From: an uncultured Bacteroidales bacterium
GTDB taxonomy: Bacteria; Bacteroidota; Bacteroidia; Bacteroidales; F082
Length of the DNA: 53,840 bases
Assembly (NCBI GenBank): GCA_937926515.1
Contig: CALAZZ010000027.1
Coordinates: 1-53,840 of the forward strand
Reading direction: 5' to 3'
In this document: piece by piece, positions 25,076 to 34,900 of the stretch
How the letters are laid out: each line of letters starts with the position of its first letter
How positions within the stretch are numbered: the stretch's first letter is position 1
The notes under the pieces: generated by a model
The model's database searches: none
The model's input: only the letters and a program-made list of their open reading frames with translations
Told to the model about the DNA's origin: nothing
Translations under genes and position numbers: made by a program

Positions 25076-26437
25076 ATGGAAAGAAAAATTATACTTTCAG
25101 AAAATGAAATACCTCATTATTACTATAATATAGTGGCTGATATGCCAAACAAACCAATGCCACCGCTTCATCCGGGTACGCATCAGCCCATTTCGCCCGA
25201 CATGCTGGCACCATTATTCCCGAAAGAACTGATCATGCAGGAAGTATCAACTGAACGGTTTATCAGTATTCCCGATGAAGTTCGAAAAATTTATGCACAA
25301 TGGCGGCCAACCACATTATTCAGGGCTTACAACCTGGAAAAAATGCTGAATACACCTGCCAAAATCTACTACAAATACGAAGGCGTGAGTCCGGCCGGCT
25401 CTCATAAGCCCAATACTGCGGTTGCACAAGCATTCTACAATAAGGCTGAAGGAATTAAAAAAATCACGACTGAAACCGGTGCCGGACAGTGGGGCACAGC
25501 CTTATCCTATGCCTGCCAACTGTTTGAAATGGAGTGTGAGGTTTTTATGGTAAATGTGAGTTATCAACAGAAACCCTATCGGAAAATCATGATGAATAGT
25601 TTTGGTGGGAAAGTGCATGCCTCCCCATCATCCCTTACCAAATCAGGCCGGGATGCCCTTGCAACTGACCCCAACTCTTCCGGGAGCCTGGGAATTGCTA
25701 TCTCGGAGGCTATTGAAAGAGCTGCTAATGACCCGAATGCCCATTATGCCCTCGGTTCAGTATTGAATCATGTATTGCTTCACCAAACCATCATTGGGCA
25801 AGAAGCCATATTACAAATGGAGAAAGCCGGCACCATGCCGGACATTGTTGTTGCCCCTTTTGGTGGTGGAAGTAATTTTGCCGGTATTGCCTTTCCTTTT
25901 CTGCAAATGAACCTGAAGGAAAATGCAAATATCAGGTGTATTGCTGTGGAACCAACGTCTTGTCCGAAACTAACACGAGGTGAATTCAAGTATGACTTTG
26001 GAGATACGATGGGTCTTACTCCTTTGCTTCCCATGTACACCCTTGGCCATGATTTCATGCCCTCTCCCATCCATGCCGGTGGATTACGCTACCATGGAGC
26101 AGGTGTGATTGTGAGTCAATTGCTAAAAGATAAACTGATTGAAGCACAAGCACAAACGCAACAGAATTGCTTTGAAGCCGGCATGCAATTTATCAAAGCC
26201 GAAGGCATCATCCCTGCCCCGGAGGCAACCCATGCCATCGCCACAGTCAGGGACGAAGCAATCCGGTGCCGTGAAGAAGGTATTTCAAAAACCATTCTTT
26301 TTAACTTATGTGGCCATGGATACTTTGATATGTCGGCTTATGATGCCTATTTATCAGGACAGTTAATTGAATCACAGCTTAATGGGAGCCAAATAAGTGA
26401 TTCAATAAAAAAACTGGATTCATTGCAACCAGCATGA
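25076..26437 (+). CDS. trpB2: tryptophan synthase beta-like PLP enzyme, TrpB2 type
   Basis: 453 residues, the longer TrpB2 form rather than the roughly 400-residue TrpB1. The PLP lysine is Lys111 in G-S-H-K-P-N-T-A. E-T-G-A-G-Q-W-G and the phosphate-binding P-F-G-G-G-S-N-F follow, and G-L-R-Y-H-G-A-G near residue 340 is typical of TrpB2. The enzyme condenses indole and serine to tryptophan. TrpB2 pairs poorly with TrpA, and roles in indole salvage or serine turnover have been proposed for it. No trpA or other trp gene is in the window. The Trp-rich leader upstream argues that expression answers to tryptophan. Confidence 0.93.
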   Translation: MERKIILSENEIPHYYYNIVADMPNKPMPPLHPGTHQPISPDMLAPLFPKELIMQEVSTERFISIPDEVRKIYAQWRPTTLFRAYNLEKMLNTPAKIYYKYEGVSPAGSHKPNTAVAQAFYNKAEGIKKITTETGAGQWGTALSYACQLFEMECEVFMVNVSYQQKPYRKIMMNSFGGKVHASPSSLTKSGRDALATDPNSSGSLGIAISEAIERAANDPNAHYALGSVLNHVLLHQTIIGQEAILQMEKAGTMPDIVVAPFGGGSNFAGIAFPFLQMNLKENANIRCIAVEPTSCPKLTRGEFKYDFGDTMGLTPLLPMYTLGHDFMPSPIHAGGLRYHGAGVIVSQLLKDKLIEAQAQTQQNCFEAGMQFIKAEGIIPAPEATHAIATVRDEAIRCREEGISKTILFNLCGHGYFDMSAYDAYLSGQLIESQLNGSQISDSIKKLDSLQPA

Positions 26438-26442
26438 AGCTT

Positions 26443-26485
26443 AAGAGGCTGTCTCGAAACACATAGGTTTTTGAGGCAGCCTCTT
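26443..26485. terminator. long hairpin between converging trpB2 and trhO
   Basis: A 13-bp stem (AAGAGGCTGTCTC / GAGGCAGCCTCTT, one G-T) with a 17-nt loop. No long T-run follows on the plus strand. AAGAGGCTG..CAGCCTCTT hairpins are common between convergent Bacteroidota genes; a bidirectional terminator is the simplest reading. Confidence 0.65.
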
Positions 26486-26515
26486 GGTGTTCTCAATCGA
26501 GATCTCGAAAAATTA

Positions 26516-27535
26516 CTACTGAGAAGCAAGTCTGAACTTACTTTTATGATGGGCATTAGGATGTACATTACCCTTGCGCAGTTTACGCTGCAAATCAGTC
26601 GGTAAGGCAACCATTTCCTGGCATTCAGTCGAACAACAATGATTAAATTTTACAGCACAGCTTTCGCATTGGATGAACAGCAAATGGCAAGCATCATTGG
26701 CACAATTCACATGACTGTCAGCAGGTTTGCCGCATTGATGACAGTGTGCAATTACGTCTTCGGTAACCCGCTCTCCCATGCGGTCGTCAAAAACAAAATT
26801 TTTACCTACAAACTTACTTTCCAGATTGAGCTGCTTAACCTGATGAGCATAATTAATCACACCACCCTTTAACTGGTAAATATTACGAAAACCTTTATGC
26901 CTCAGATAGGCTGAAAACTTTTCACATCTAATGCCTCCAGTGCAATAAAGCATTATGTTATCCGGTCTCTTTTCATCCAGCATCCTCACAATCACTGGTA
27001 TGGATTCCTTGTAAGTGTCCACGTCAGGAAGTATTGCCCCTTTAAAATGACCTACTTCGTGTTCATAATGATTACGCAGGTCAATCACAACTGTATTGGG
27101 CTCATTCAACTTTTCATTATAGCTTTTGGCATCCAAATGGTCTGCCACATCATAGATATTAAATTCACTATTGTTAAGCCCATCTGAAAGTACTTTGTGC
27201 TTGACCAATATCTTTAATTTATAGAATGACTTGCCATCATCTTCAATTGCCTTATTGAGCAAGATACCTGACAATTTATCATGAGAGGCCAGATATTCCT
27301 CGAACGAATGAAAATTATGTTCAGGCACACTGCATTGTGCATTAATGCCTTCAGCAGCAACATATATACGACCGAAAACATCCAACTGCTCTAAATGCTT
27401 ATACAACTCATCCCTAAAAATATAAGGGTTAGTGATATCAACGAATTTATAAAAGGAAACTGTGATGCGTCTGAAGGTTTCTTCGTACAAGCGTTGCTTC
27501 AGTACTTCCCTATCAATTGTATTGTATAGAATCAT
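26516..27535 (-). CDS. trhO: tRNA uridine(34) hydroxylase, rhodanese-domain type
   Basis: 339 residues from the ATG at 27535; the longer frame would overlap the mfd start and adds unrelated sequence. The YceA/TrhO layout is visible: an N-terminal acylphosphatase-like domain (about 1-100), a rhodanese domain with V-I-D-L-R-N-H-Y-E and the active-site loop Y-C-T-G-G-I-R-C-E-K, and a C-terminal cysteine-rich part with repeated C-x2-C pairs that probably binds zinc. TrhO makes 5-hydroxyuridine at tRNA position 34, the precursor of cmo5U/mo5U. A minus-strand TATTTTTG box lies at 27555-27562. Confidence 0.93.
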   Translation of the reverse strand: MILYNTIDREVLKQRLYEETFRRITVSFYKFVDITNPYIFRDELYKHLEQLDVFGRIYVAAEGINAQCSVPEHNFHSFEEYLASHDKLSGILLNKAIEDDGKSFYKLKILVKHKVLSDGLNNSEFNIYDVADHLDAKSYNEKLNEPNTVVIDLRNHYEHEVGHFKGAILPDVDTYKESIPVIVRMLDEKRPDNIMLYCTGGIRCEKFSAYLRHKGFRNIYQLKGGVINYAHQVKQLNLESKFVGKNFVFDDRMGERVTEDVIAHCHQCGKPADSHVNCANDACHLLFIQCESCAVKFNHCCSTECQEMVALPTDLQRKLRKGNVHPNAHHKSKFRLASQ

Positions 27536-27601
27536 TCTAAATAAAAATTTCAGGCAAAAATAAAACAAATCTTCATCTGAGGAATTGATCTGCATAGTAA
27601 T

Positions 27602-30600
27602 ATGAAATTGGCCCTGCCTCAGTCTGGCAGCAAGCAAATAATTAACTTTGCACTTTCATTAAAACTCATCAGCTTGAGCAAAAACATCTTGCGGCAGTTA
27701 TACCGCCAAAGCCCCACAGTTAAGGAGTTTGCTAACCGAATCAATCATGCAGGCCATCAGCTAATCAGTGGACTAAATGCTTCTTCAAAAGCTGCCTTAA
27801 GTGCAGCAGCCACTGAACTAATCGGGGGTCAACATCTGTTTATCTGTTCCGACAAGGAATCAGCAGCCTATTTTTACAATGATCTGGAGAATTTATTTGA
27901 TGAACCTGGTCTCGATTATAACCTCAAGCAGGTTTTGTTTTTTCCCACCTCTTACAAAAGACCTTATGAACCTGAGAAACCGGATAATACTTACATTTTA
28001 TCACGTACCGAAGTGCTCGGCCGCATCAGCATCAGCGAGCGTAAAACATTAATCATCACCTACCCTGAGGCGCTGTGTGAAAAAGTCATTACAAGACAGT
28101 ATATCAACGAGAATACGATCAAGATCAAAACTGGAGAGATCCTCTCGTTGGATAAGCTGGCCGAAACACTTTATCATTATCGTTTCGAACGGGTTGATTT
28201 TGTGCTAGAACCAGGTCAATTTGCAATTCGGGGCGGGCTTATTGATGTATTTTCTTTCTCCAACGACCACCCCTATCGAATTGAACTCTTTGGTGATGAA
28301 ATTGAATCTATCCGAAGCTTTGATCCTGCAACACAGCTGTCTGTAAAAAAAATTAACCGGATCAGTCTTTTACCCAATATACAGGATAGATTATTAAAAG
28401 AAACCAGGCAAACTTTGCTCGAATACCTGCCTCAAAAAACACTGATCTGGATCGATGAATCTGCCGAATTAGTCTATCGTGTTGACGATGAATTTGATAA
28501 AGCTTTTCAAGTTTTTAACAAAATGGATGACCCCGCAGCTTCCTCAAATCCAAATATGCTGTTTACCAATGGCAGTACCATTTGGTCACTGTTGCAGCAG
28601 AAGAGAACCATCGAATTCGGAAAAAATAGTGAATTTGGGTCCGCATTGAATCACAGTTTCAATACAACAACCCAACCATCATTCAATAAAAATTTCAAGC
28701 TGCTGATCGATGACCTACTGAAGCAACGTAAAGAAGGATATCGGACTTTTATCCTTTCTGAAAATAAAAATCAGATCGAACGGATCAGTACCATCCTCAC
28801 TGATATTCAGGCAGACCGGCCTGAAAACGAGCGTGCCTCATTTGAGGCTGTTTACCACAGCCTCCAATCCGGTTTCATCGATCATGACCTTAAGATATGT
28901 TGCTATACGGATCATCAGATCTTCGAACGTTATCACAAATTCCATCTTCGTGATAGTTATTCGGGCAAAGATGCCATCACCCTCAAAGAGATTTATGATC
29001 TTAAACCCGGGGATTACGTCACCCACATAGATCATGGAGTTGGAAAATTTGATGGCCTTGAAATCATTGATAATAACGGTAAAATGCAGGAAGCCATCCG
29101 GTTGATCTATAAAAATAACGATTTACTCTATGTGAGCATCCATTCCTTGCACCGCATAGCTCGTTTTACCGGCAGCGATGGTGTGGAACCAAGCCTTAAC
29201 AAACTTGGTTCAAATGCATGGAACCGCCTAAAAAACAAAACAAAAAACAAGGTCAAAGACATTGCAAGAGATCTTATAAAACTTTACGCCGCAAGAAAAG
29301 CCAGCAGGGGTTTCCAATTTATGCCCGACACCTACCTGCAAAACGAACTGGAAGCATCATTCATTTATGAAGATACGCCTGACCAGCTTAAATCAACAAC
29401 AGACGTAAAGGCTGACATGGAATCAACTGCACCCATGGACAGGCTTATTTGCGGTGATGTCGGTTTTGGCAAAACAGAAATTGCCATCAGGGCTGCATTT
29501 AAAGCAGTGAATGATTCAAAACAAGTTGCTTTGCTAGTACCCACAACCATTCTGGCCCTTCAACACTTTAAAACGTTTTCAGATAGGTTGGCTGAATTTC
29601 CCGTAAACATTGACTATATCAATCGATTCCGTTCAGCCAGGCAACAACGCGAAACCCTAAAAGGGCTTCATAATGGAACAATTGACATTGTGATTGGGAC
29701 ACACAGGCTGATCAGTAAAGACATCAAGTTTAAAGACCTGGGGTTGCTCATTATTGATGAGGAGCAAAAATTCGGTGTGGCAGCCAAAGAGAAACTCAAA
29801 CATATTAAAGCGAATGTGGATACATTAACTCTAACAGCTACACCCATCCCCCGCACCTTGCAGTTTTCAATGATGGGTGCACGTGATCTGAGTATCATCA
29901 ACACCCCACCGGCAAACCGGTATCCTGTGCACACCGAGATCCGTTCGTTCAGCGAAGAAGTAATTCGTGATGCTGTCAATTATGAAATAACCCGCGGTGG
30001 CCAAGTGTTTTTTATTCACAACCGGGTTCAAAACATCCTGGATGTATATGATATGCTGAAGCGTTTTGTGCCAGGTATTAGTATAGGGGTAGCTCATGGC
30101 CAATTGGAAGGCCGTAAGCTGGAACAGGTCATGCTTGATTTCATTGAAGGACGGCACGATGTGCTACTCTCTACCACTATTGTTGAATCAGGCCTGGATA
30201 TTCCCAATGCCAACACCATCATCATCAATGATGCCCATCATTATGGTTTGAGTGATCTGCATCAATTACGAGGTCGCGTGGGAAGGTCAAATAAAAAAGC
30301 ATTTTGTTATCTGCTTGCTCCACCTCGTGCATCGTTGAGCCAGGAAGCGCAAAAACGTCTGCGTGCCATAGAGGAATTCTCAGAACTTGGCAGCGGGATT
30401 AATATTGCTATGCGTGATCTTGATATCCGTGGTGCAGGAAACCTTTTAGGAGGCGAACAAAGTGGTTTTATCAATGAGATCGGTTTTGATACTTACCAAA
30501 AAATACTGGATGAGGCCATCCGTGAGTTGAAAGAAACTGAATTCGGCAATCTGTTCAAGCATGAGAAGGCCGGATTTGTTACTGAATGCATTATTGAGAC

Positions 30601-31045
30601 CGATATGGAAATCCTCTTGCCATCAGACTATATCGAATCAGGCAGTGAACGCATCAAATTATACAGTGAACTTGATAACATCAACAAGGATGAGGATCTG
30701 ATGAAGTTTACCGATAAACTGATTGATCGGTTCGGGCCACTACCTAAACAGGCCTTCGATCTTATCAATACGATCAGGTTGCGATGGGTGGCACGTGATC
30801 TGGGATTGGAAAAGATTGTTCTTAAAAACAATATGCTGACGGCATATTTTGTGAATGATCAAAGTTCAGCATATTACAATTCAGATGCCTTTTCAACCAT
30901 CATCAGCTATGTACAAAATCACCCCAGGCAGTGCCGCATGAAGGAAACCAACGGCAAACTGATATTGATCCTTTCAAATATTAAAACAGTAAATGTGGCC
31001 ATGAATGTTCTGGAAGATATAAAAAACCACCAGGCGATCATTTGA
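27602..31045 (+). CDS. mfd: transcription-repair coupling factor Mfd
   Basis: 1147 residues. The N-terminal UvrB-like region has Y-K-R-P-Y-E-P-E-K and I-R-G-G-L-I-D-V-F. The CarD-like RNA polymerase-interacting domain is around 470-540 (P-G-D-Y-V-T-H-I-D-H-G-V-G). The RecG-like translocase has Walker A G-D-V-G-F-G-K-T-E and box D-E-E-Q-K-F-G, followed by T-A-T-P-I-P-R-T-L and Q-L-R-G-R-V-G-R-S. A C-terminal TRCF domain follows. Mfd removes RNA polymerase stalled at lesions and recruits UvrA. The start is uncertain: a TAACTTTG box at 27643-27650 lies inside the frame, and a TTG at 27674 would give a start closer to relatives. Confidence 0.96.
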   Translation: MKLALPQSGSKQIINFALSLKLISLSKNILRQLYRQSPTVKEFANRINHAGHQLISGLNASSKAALSAAATELIGGQHLFICSDKESAAYFYNDLENLFDEPGLDYNLKQVLFFPTSYKRPYEPEKPDNTYILSRTEVLGRISISERKTLIITYPEALCEKVITRQYINENTIKIKTGEILSLDKLAETLYHYRFERVDFVLEPGQFAIRGGLIDVFSFSNDHPYRIELFGDEIESIRSFDPATQLSVKKINRISLLPNIQDRLLKETRQTLLEYLPQKTLIWIDESAELVYRVDDEFDKAFQVFNKMDDPAASSNPNMLFTNGSTIWSLLQQKRTIEFGKNSEFGSALNHSFNTTTQPSFNKNFKLLIDDLLKQRKEGYRTFILSENKNQIERISTILTDIQADRPENERASFEAVYHSLQSGFIDHDLKICCYTDHQIFERYHKFHLRDSYSGKDAITLKEIYDLKPGDYVTHIDHGVGKFDGLEIIDNNGKMQEAIRLIYKNNDLLYVSIHSLHRIARFTGSDGVEPSLNKLGSNAWNRLKNKTKNKVKDIARDLIKLYAARKASRGFQFMPDTYLQNELEASFIYEDTPDQLKSTTDVKADMESTAPMDRLICGDVGFGKTEIAIRAAFKAVNDSKQVALLVPTTILALQHFKTFSDRLAEFPVNIDYINRFRSARQQRETLKGLHNGTIDIVIGTHRLISKDIKFKDLGLLIIDEEQKFGVAAKEKLKHIKANVDTLTLTATPIPRTLQFSMMGARDLSIINTPPANRYPVHTEIRSFSEEVIRDAVNYEITRGGQVFFIHNRVQNILDVYDMLKRFVPGISIGVAHGQLEGRKLEQVMLDFIEGRHDVLLSTTIVESGLDIPNANTIIINDAHHYGLSDLHQLRGRVGRSNKKAFCYLLAPPRASLSQEAQKRLRAIEEFSELGSGINIAMRDLDIRGAGNLLGGEQSGFINEIGFDTYQKILDEAIRELKETEFGNLFKHEKAGFVTECIIETDMEILLPSDYIESGSERIKLYSELDNINKDEDLMKFTDKLIDRFGPLPKQAFDLINTIRLRWVARDLGLEKIVLKNNMLTAYFVNDQSSAYYNSDAFSTIISYVQNHPRQCRMKETNGKLILILSNIKTVNVAMNVLEDIKNHQAII

Positions 31046-31082
31046 TTTAATGACCTGATCAACAGCCAGGTACCTTATAATG

Positions 31083-31559
31083 TTAATTATAAATCCTTAG
31101 CAACTGGCCATTATAATTGGTATTATACCGAATCAAGGGGTATTTTCCTTCACCTTCAAAAATGCTTCCGTTTAACAAAAGGTAACTGATATTTGTGCAA
31201 GTATCCATAACGAAAGGATAATAGTCATCAACCAACAAACGGGTACACACATTGTTTGTGCAACAACGGTTGGGATCATTTGGAGGCATGCGGTCATAAG
31301 CCATAAATTCCATGTTGTCTGCACGATATACAATAATACCACGGCTTGGCAATTCCGATGTCAGATACATCCACCCGCCAACAGTATTCAGTTCCTGATA
31401 AAAAGTTGAGTTGGGATCGAGCGTGAAATCAATATACACATCAGGAATATAAGGATTACCTTCTTCTTTATCACATGCAGTCATTAAGATAAGAGGAAAC
31501 ACCGTTATTAACAAAATCAAAAAAAACTTGTAACCCTTGACTGGAAGTGTTCGTTTCAT
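31083..31559 (-). CDS. lipoprotein with Rieske-like fold, cluster ligands missing
   Basis: 158 residues with a lipoprotein signal (I-L-M-T-A-C, Cys29). The rest resembles the small Bacteroidota lipoproteins sometimes classed as Rieske-like: V-G-G-W-M-Y-L-T, R-G-I-I-V-Y-R-A-D-N-M-E-F-M-A-Y-D-R, then L-L-L-N-G-S and a Y-N-T...L-R-I-Y-N end. The canonical C-x-H / C-x2-H pairs that bind a 2Fe-2S cluster are absent; instead there are C-C-T-N-N-V-C and D-T-C-T-N. It probably does not hold an iron-sulfur centre. Function is unknown. The gene converges with mfd and has no partner gene. Confidence 0.7.
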   Translation of the reverse strand: MKRTLPVKGYKFFLILLITVFPLILMTACDKEEGNPYIPDVYIDFTLDPNSTFYQELNTVGGWMYLTSELPSRGIIVYRADNMEFMAYDRMPPNDPNRCCTNNVCTRLLVDDYYPFVMDTCTNISYLLLNGSIFEGEGKYPLIRYNTNYNGQLLRIYN

Positions 31560-31637
31560 GCAAAGTAAATTGTATGTTTCACATAAACGTGATTATGGCC
31601 ATAAAATTACGTTATTTTTGCTAGGGAATTATAAAAC

Positions 31638-31904
31638 ATGACACTTTGGACAAGACTGATACACATCATAAAAGTGATGCTCCTACTGAGTTTCATCCTC
31701 ATACAGGCGTCTTCATGTCATGTAAACAGGTTCAGCCAGGCACAGCGAAAAGCCATGAAATTGGAGAAACAAGCCTATAACCGGTTTAAGAAAGAATACA
31801 GGAAAGCAAAAAAGGAACATATGAAAATTCAATCGAAAGAAACGCGCAAGAGGATGAAAGAGCTCGAAAAACGAAGCAAACATCTTAATCAGCGAGCCAA
31901 ATAG
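31638..31904 (+). CDS. small basic helical lipoprotein
   Basis: 88 residues. A hydrophobic signal ends Q-A-S-S-C (Cys27), followed by about 60 residues almost entirely Lys, Arg, Glu, Gln, Met and Ala, predicting one long charged helix or coiled coil. No family is recognised. It lies 37 bp before the propeller histidine kinase gene in the same direction, and a TATTTTTG -7-like box precedes it at 31613-31620, so it may head that transcript. Similar small Lys-rich lipoproteins are scattered in Bacteroidota; function is unknown. Confidence 0.7.
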   Translation: MTLWTRLIHIIKVMLLLSFILIQASSCHVNRFSQAQRKAMKLEKQAYNRFKKEYRKAKKEHMKIQSKETRKRMKELEKRSKHLNQRAK

Positions 31905-31941
31905 CATTTTGGTATAATTTTTCGACAATGATAACGCATCC

Positions 31942-34900
31942 ATGCCCATCATTCTGACCATCATATCTGCCAAACTAAGGAAATCAATCATTTTTCGGTT
32001 CTCCTTCTTACTGGTTTTTGCCCCCACCCTGCTTTCAGCCCAAATATCAGATGGCCTGTTTTTCAATAGAATACTTTCAGAAAACGTCAAAATTGAAAAA
32101 GGGCTGAGCCAAAATTCGGTTTACAGCATTTTTCAGGATAATGATGGATTCATGTGGATCGGAACCTGGGACGGCCTCAACCAGTTTGATGCTTACAGTT
32201 TCACCATCTACAGTAAAGAGCAGGGCTTAAGCAATGAGACCATACGTGCTCTTTACCAGGATAATGAATGCCTTTGGGTAGGTACAGAAAACGGTCTAAA
32301 TACCATCAACAGGAATACAGGTGAGATTCGAGAATACCTTCACATACCCAATGATTCGAGCAGCCTTACAAACAACTGGGTCAATCATATTTTCAAGGAT
32401 CATCTCGATCGTCTGTGGATATGTACGGCTGCAGGGTTAAGCAGTTACCGAAAGGAGTCTGACGATTTCTTTCAGGTCTTTAGCCGCGATTATGGAGACC
32501 CCATGCGAAGCAATAACTTCAATATGATAAGCCAGGATTTCGATGATAACTTCTGGATAGCAACAGACTATGGCCTTGTGAGCTATGCACCTTCAACCAA
32601 TGTGGTAACAAGATTTTTTAAAAAACCTGGTGATCTGTCCAGCTTGCCATCAAATAAAATTAATGCTGTCATTACTGATGAAAACGGAAGCGTTTGGGCT
32701 GGAACGGCAAAGGGTTTAGCCTATTATATTCCTGAAACACGCCAATTCCATACCATCGATCTTTATGAAGCCGATCCGGACAGAGTTCGTCAGCCGGAAA
32801 TAACTGCACTCGCCTGGGAAAAAGGTCGAGGTTTATGGGTTGGCACAAATGGCGAAGGCTTGTTTTTTATTGATGCCGACACCAATATTTCCCACTTCAA
32901 CCATCGGCCAAACAGACCCTATACAATAAGTGACAATCGAGTTCAGCATATTTATATTGATAGCCAAGGTATTATTTGGGTGGGCACCTTTAACGGCCTC
33001 AATAAAATTGACCATGATGCTCCACGATTTAAGCTTTACCGCAACGACCCAAGCCAGGAAAGCACTTTAAAAAACAACTCGGTCTGGTGTTTTCTGGAGG
33101 CTGAACCCAATAGCATTTGGATTGGTACTGATGAAGGCATTACAATTTTTAATCCGGAAGAATTTACCTTCAATTACATTTACCATGACCCCAATAACAG
33201 CAACAGCCTGTCTGATAATCAGGTCAGGTGTATTTATAAAGATCAGAATGGACTTTTTTGGATAGGCACCAGAAACAAGGGACTAAATCTCTACAACCCC
33301 AGCACTAACAAATTCTCTCACTTTGTGCACCAAAGCCGTGATACAAGTTCAATCTCAGACAACTTTGTCTACAAAATAACCGGCACAGCTGACGGCACCA
33401 TCTGGGTCGGTACAAATAACGGGCTCAATCGATTTGACCCGCAAACAAATTCCTTTAAAAGGTATTTGCCTGATCCTGAAAAAAATCAAAGCCTGCCTGA
33501 TCCTATCATATACAGCTTGTTTGTTGACCCTGATGACCAGCTTTGGGTTAGTACCGGAGATGGATTTTCACGTTATAATAATATAGGTGACAATTTTACA
33601 ACATACAGGATCGACCAAGAAACTCTTGATGCTAACCGGGTATATACAAACCAGTTTTTCTCAGCGAGTATGGATAGCAGTGGTCAGTTCTGGTTGGGCA
33701 CTCGTGGTGGAGGACTGGTAAAATTTGATCCCCACAGAAGCAGTTTTGAGATTTTTACACAAGCCGATGGCCTTCCAAGCAACGTCGTTTATAGCCCAAT
33801 ACTGGGTAATGATAACAAAATATGGCTTACAACCAACTGGGGCATATCACGTTTTGACAAAAATGAGCATAGTTTTATAAATTATGAAGTTACCGATGGA
33901 TTGCAAAGCAATGAATTTAACCTTAATTCAGCTTTGCTTGCCTCAAATGGTGAGATTTATGTTGGAGGCATGAATGGTTTTAATGTATTCAGACCGGAAT
34001 CAATAAAAATAAACAAACAGCCCCCTCCTGTAAGAATTACTGATTTTCGAATTTTTAACCAAAGCCAACCACATAGCCTGCGCGATGGAGATACCATTAT
34101 ATTGAATCACAATGACAACTTTTTTTCTTTCGAATTCACAGCCCTGGATTTCAGAAATCCTGCTAAAAACAAGTTCAGGTTTAAACTGCAAAATTATGAT
34201 GTTGATTGGATAGAACGAAGCGCTGACAAACGCTTTGCAGAATATGCCAACATCAAGCCGGGTACCTATCAATTTCATGTGCTGGCATCAAATAGTGATG
34301 GATACTGGAATGAAATAGGGACCAGCCTGCATATCATAGTTAAACCGCCATGGTATGCCACCATATTGTTCAGGATTCTGTCAGTATTTCTGTTAGTTGG
34401 GATCACTTATTTGATCATACGGCTGCGGATGCGCGCAATAAACCGCAAACATGAAATTGAGAAAAAATACCTTGCTTTCGAAAAGCAATTGTTTGAACTG
34501 GAGCAAAAGGCTTTACAATTGCAGATGAACCCCCATTTCCTGTTTAATTCACTAAACAGCATACAAAGTTTTGTACTCAATAATGATATTGACAATGCCA
34601 TCCTGTACCTGTCCAAGTTTTCGCAGCTGATGCGCCGTACACTCAGCAACTCCAGAGAATCCACAATACCTTTCAGAGACGAGATACAAGCGCTTATTCT
34701 ATATATTGAGATTGAGAAACTACGTTTCGATAATAAATTTGATTACCATATTCACATTGATCCTGAAATTGACGACAGTTTTATTGAAATTCCCCCCATG
34801 ATTTTGCAGCCTTATGTTGAAAATGCAATTGTTCACGGACTCATGCATAGCAAGGTTAAAGGTCACCTCAATATTGAAATCACACTTAAAGACGAAAACA

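Noticed and set aside
26443..26485. The AAGAGGCTG / CAGCCTCTT hairpin as an end of an insertion sequence
   Set aside because: No second copy, no transposase fragment and no target duplication are visible; a terminator between converging genes explains it.
31053..31071. A possible terminator after mfd (ACCTG / CAGGT)
   Set aside because: The stem has only 5 bp and there is no T-run on either strand.
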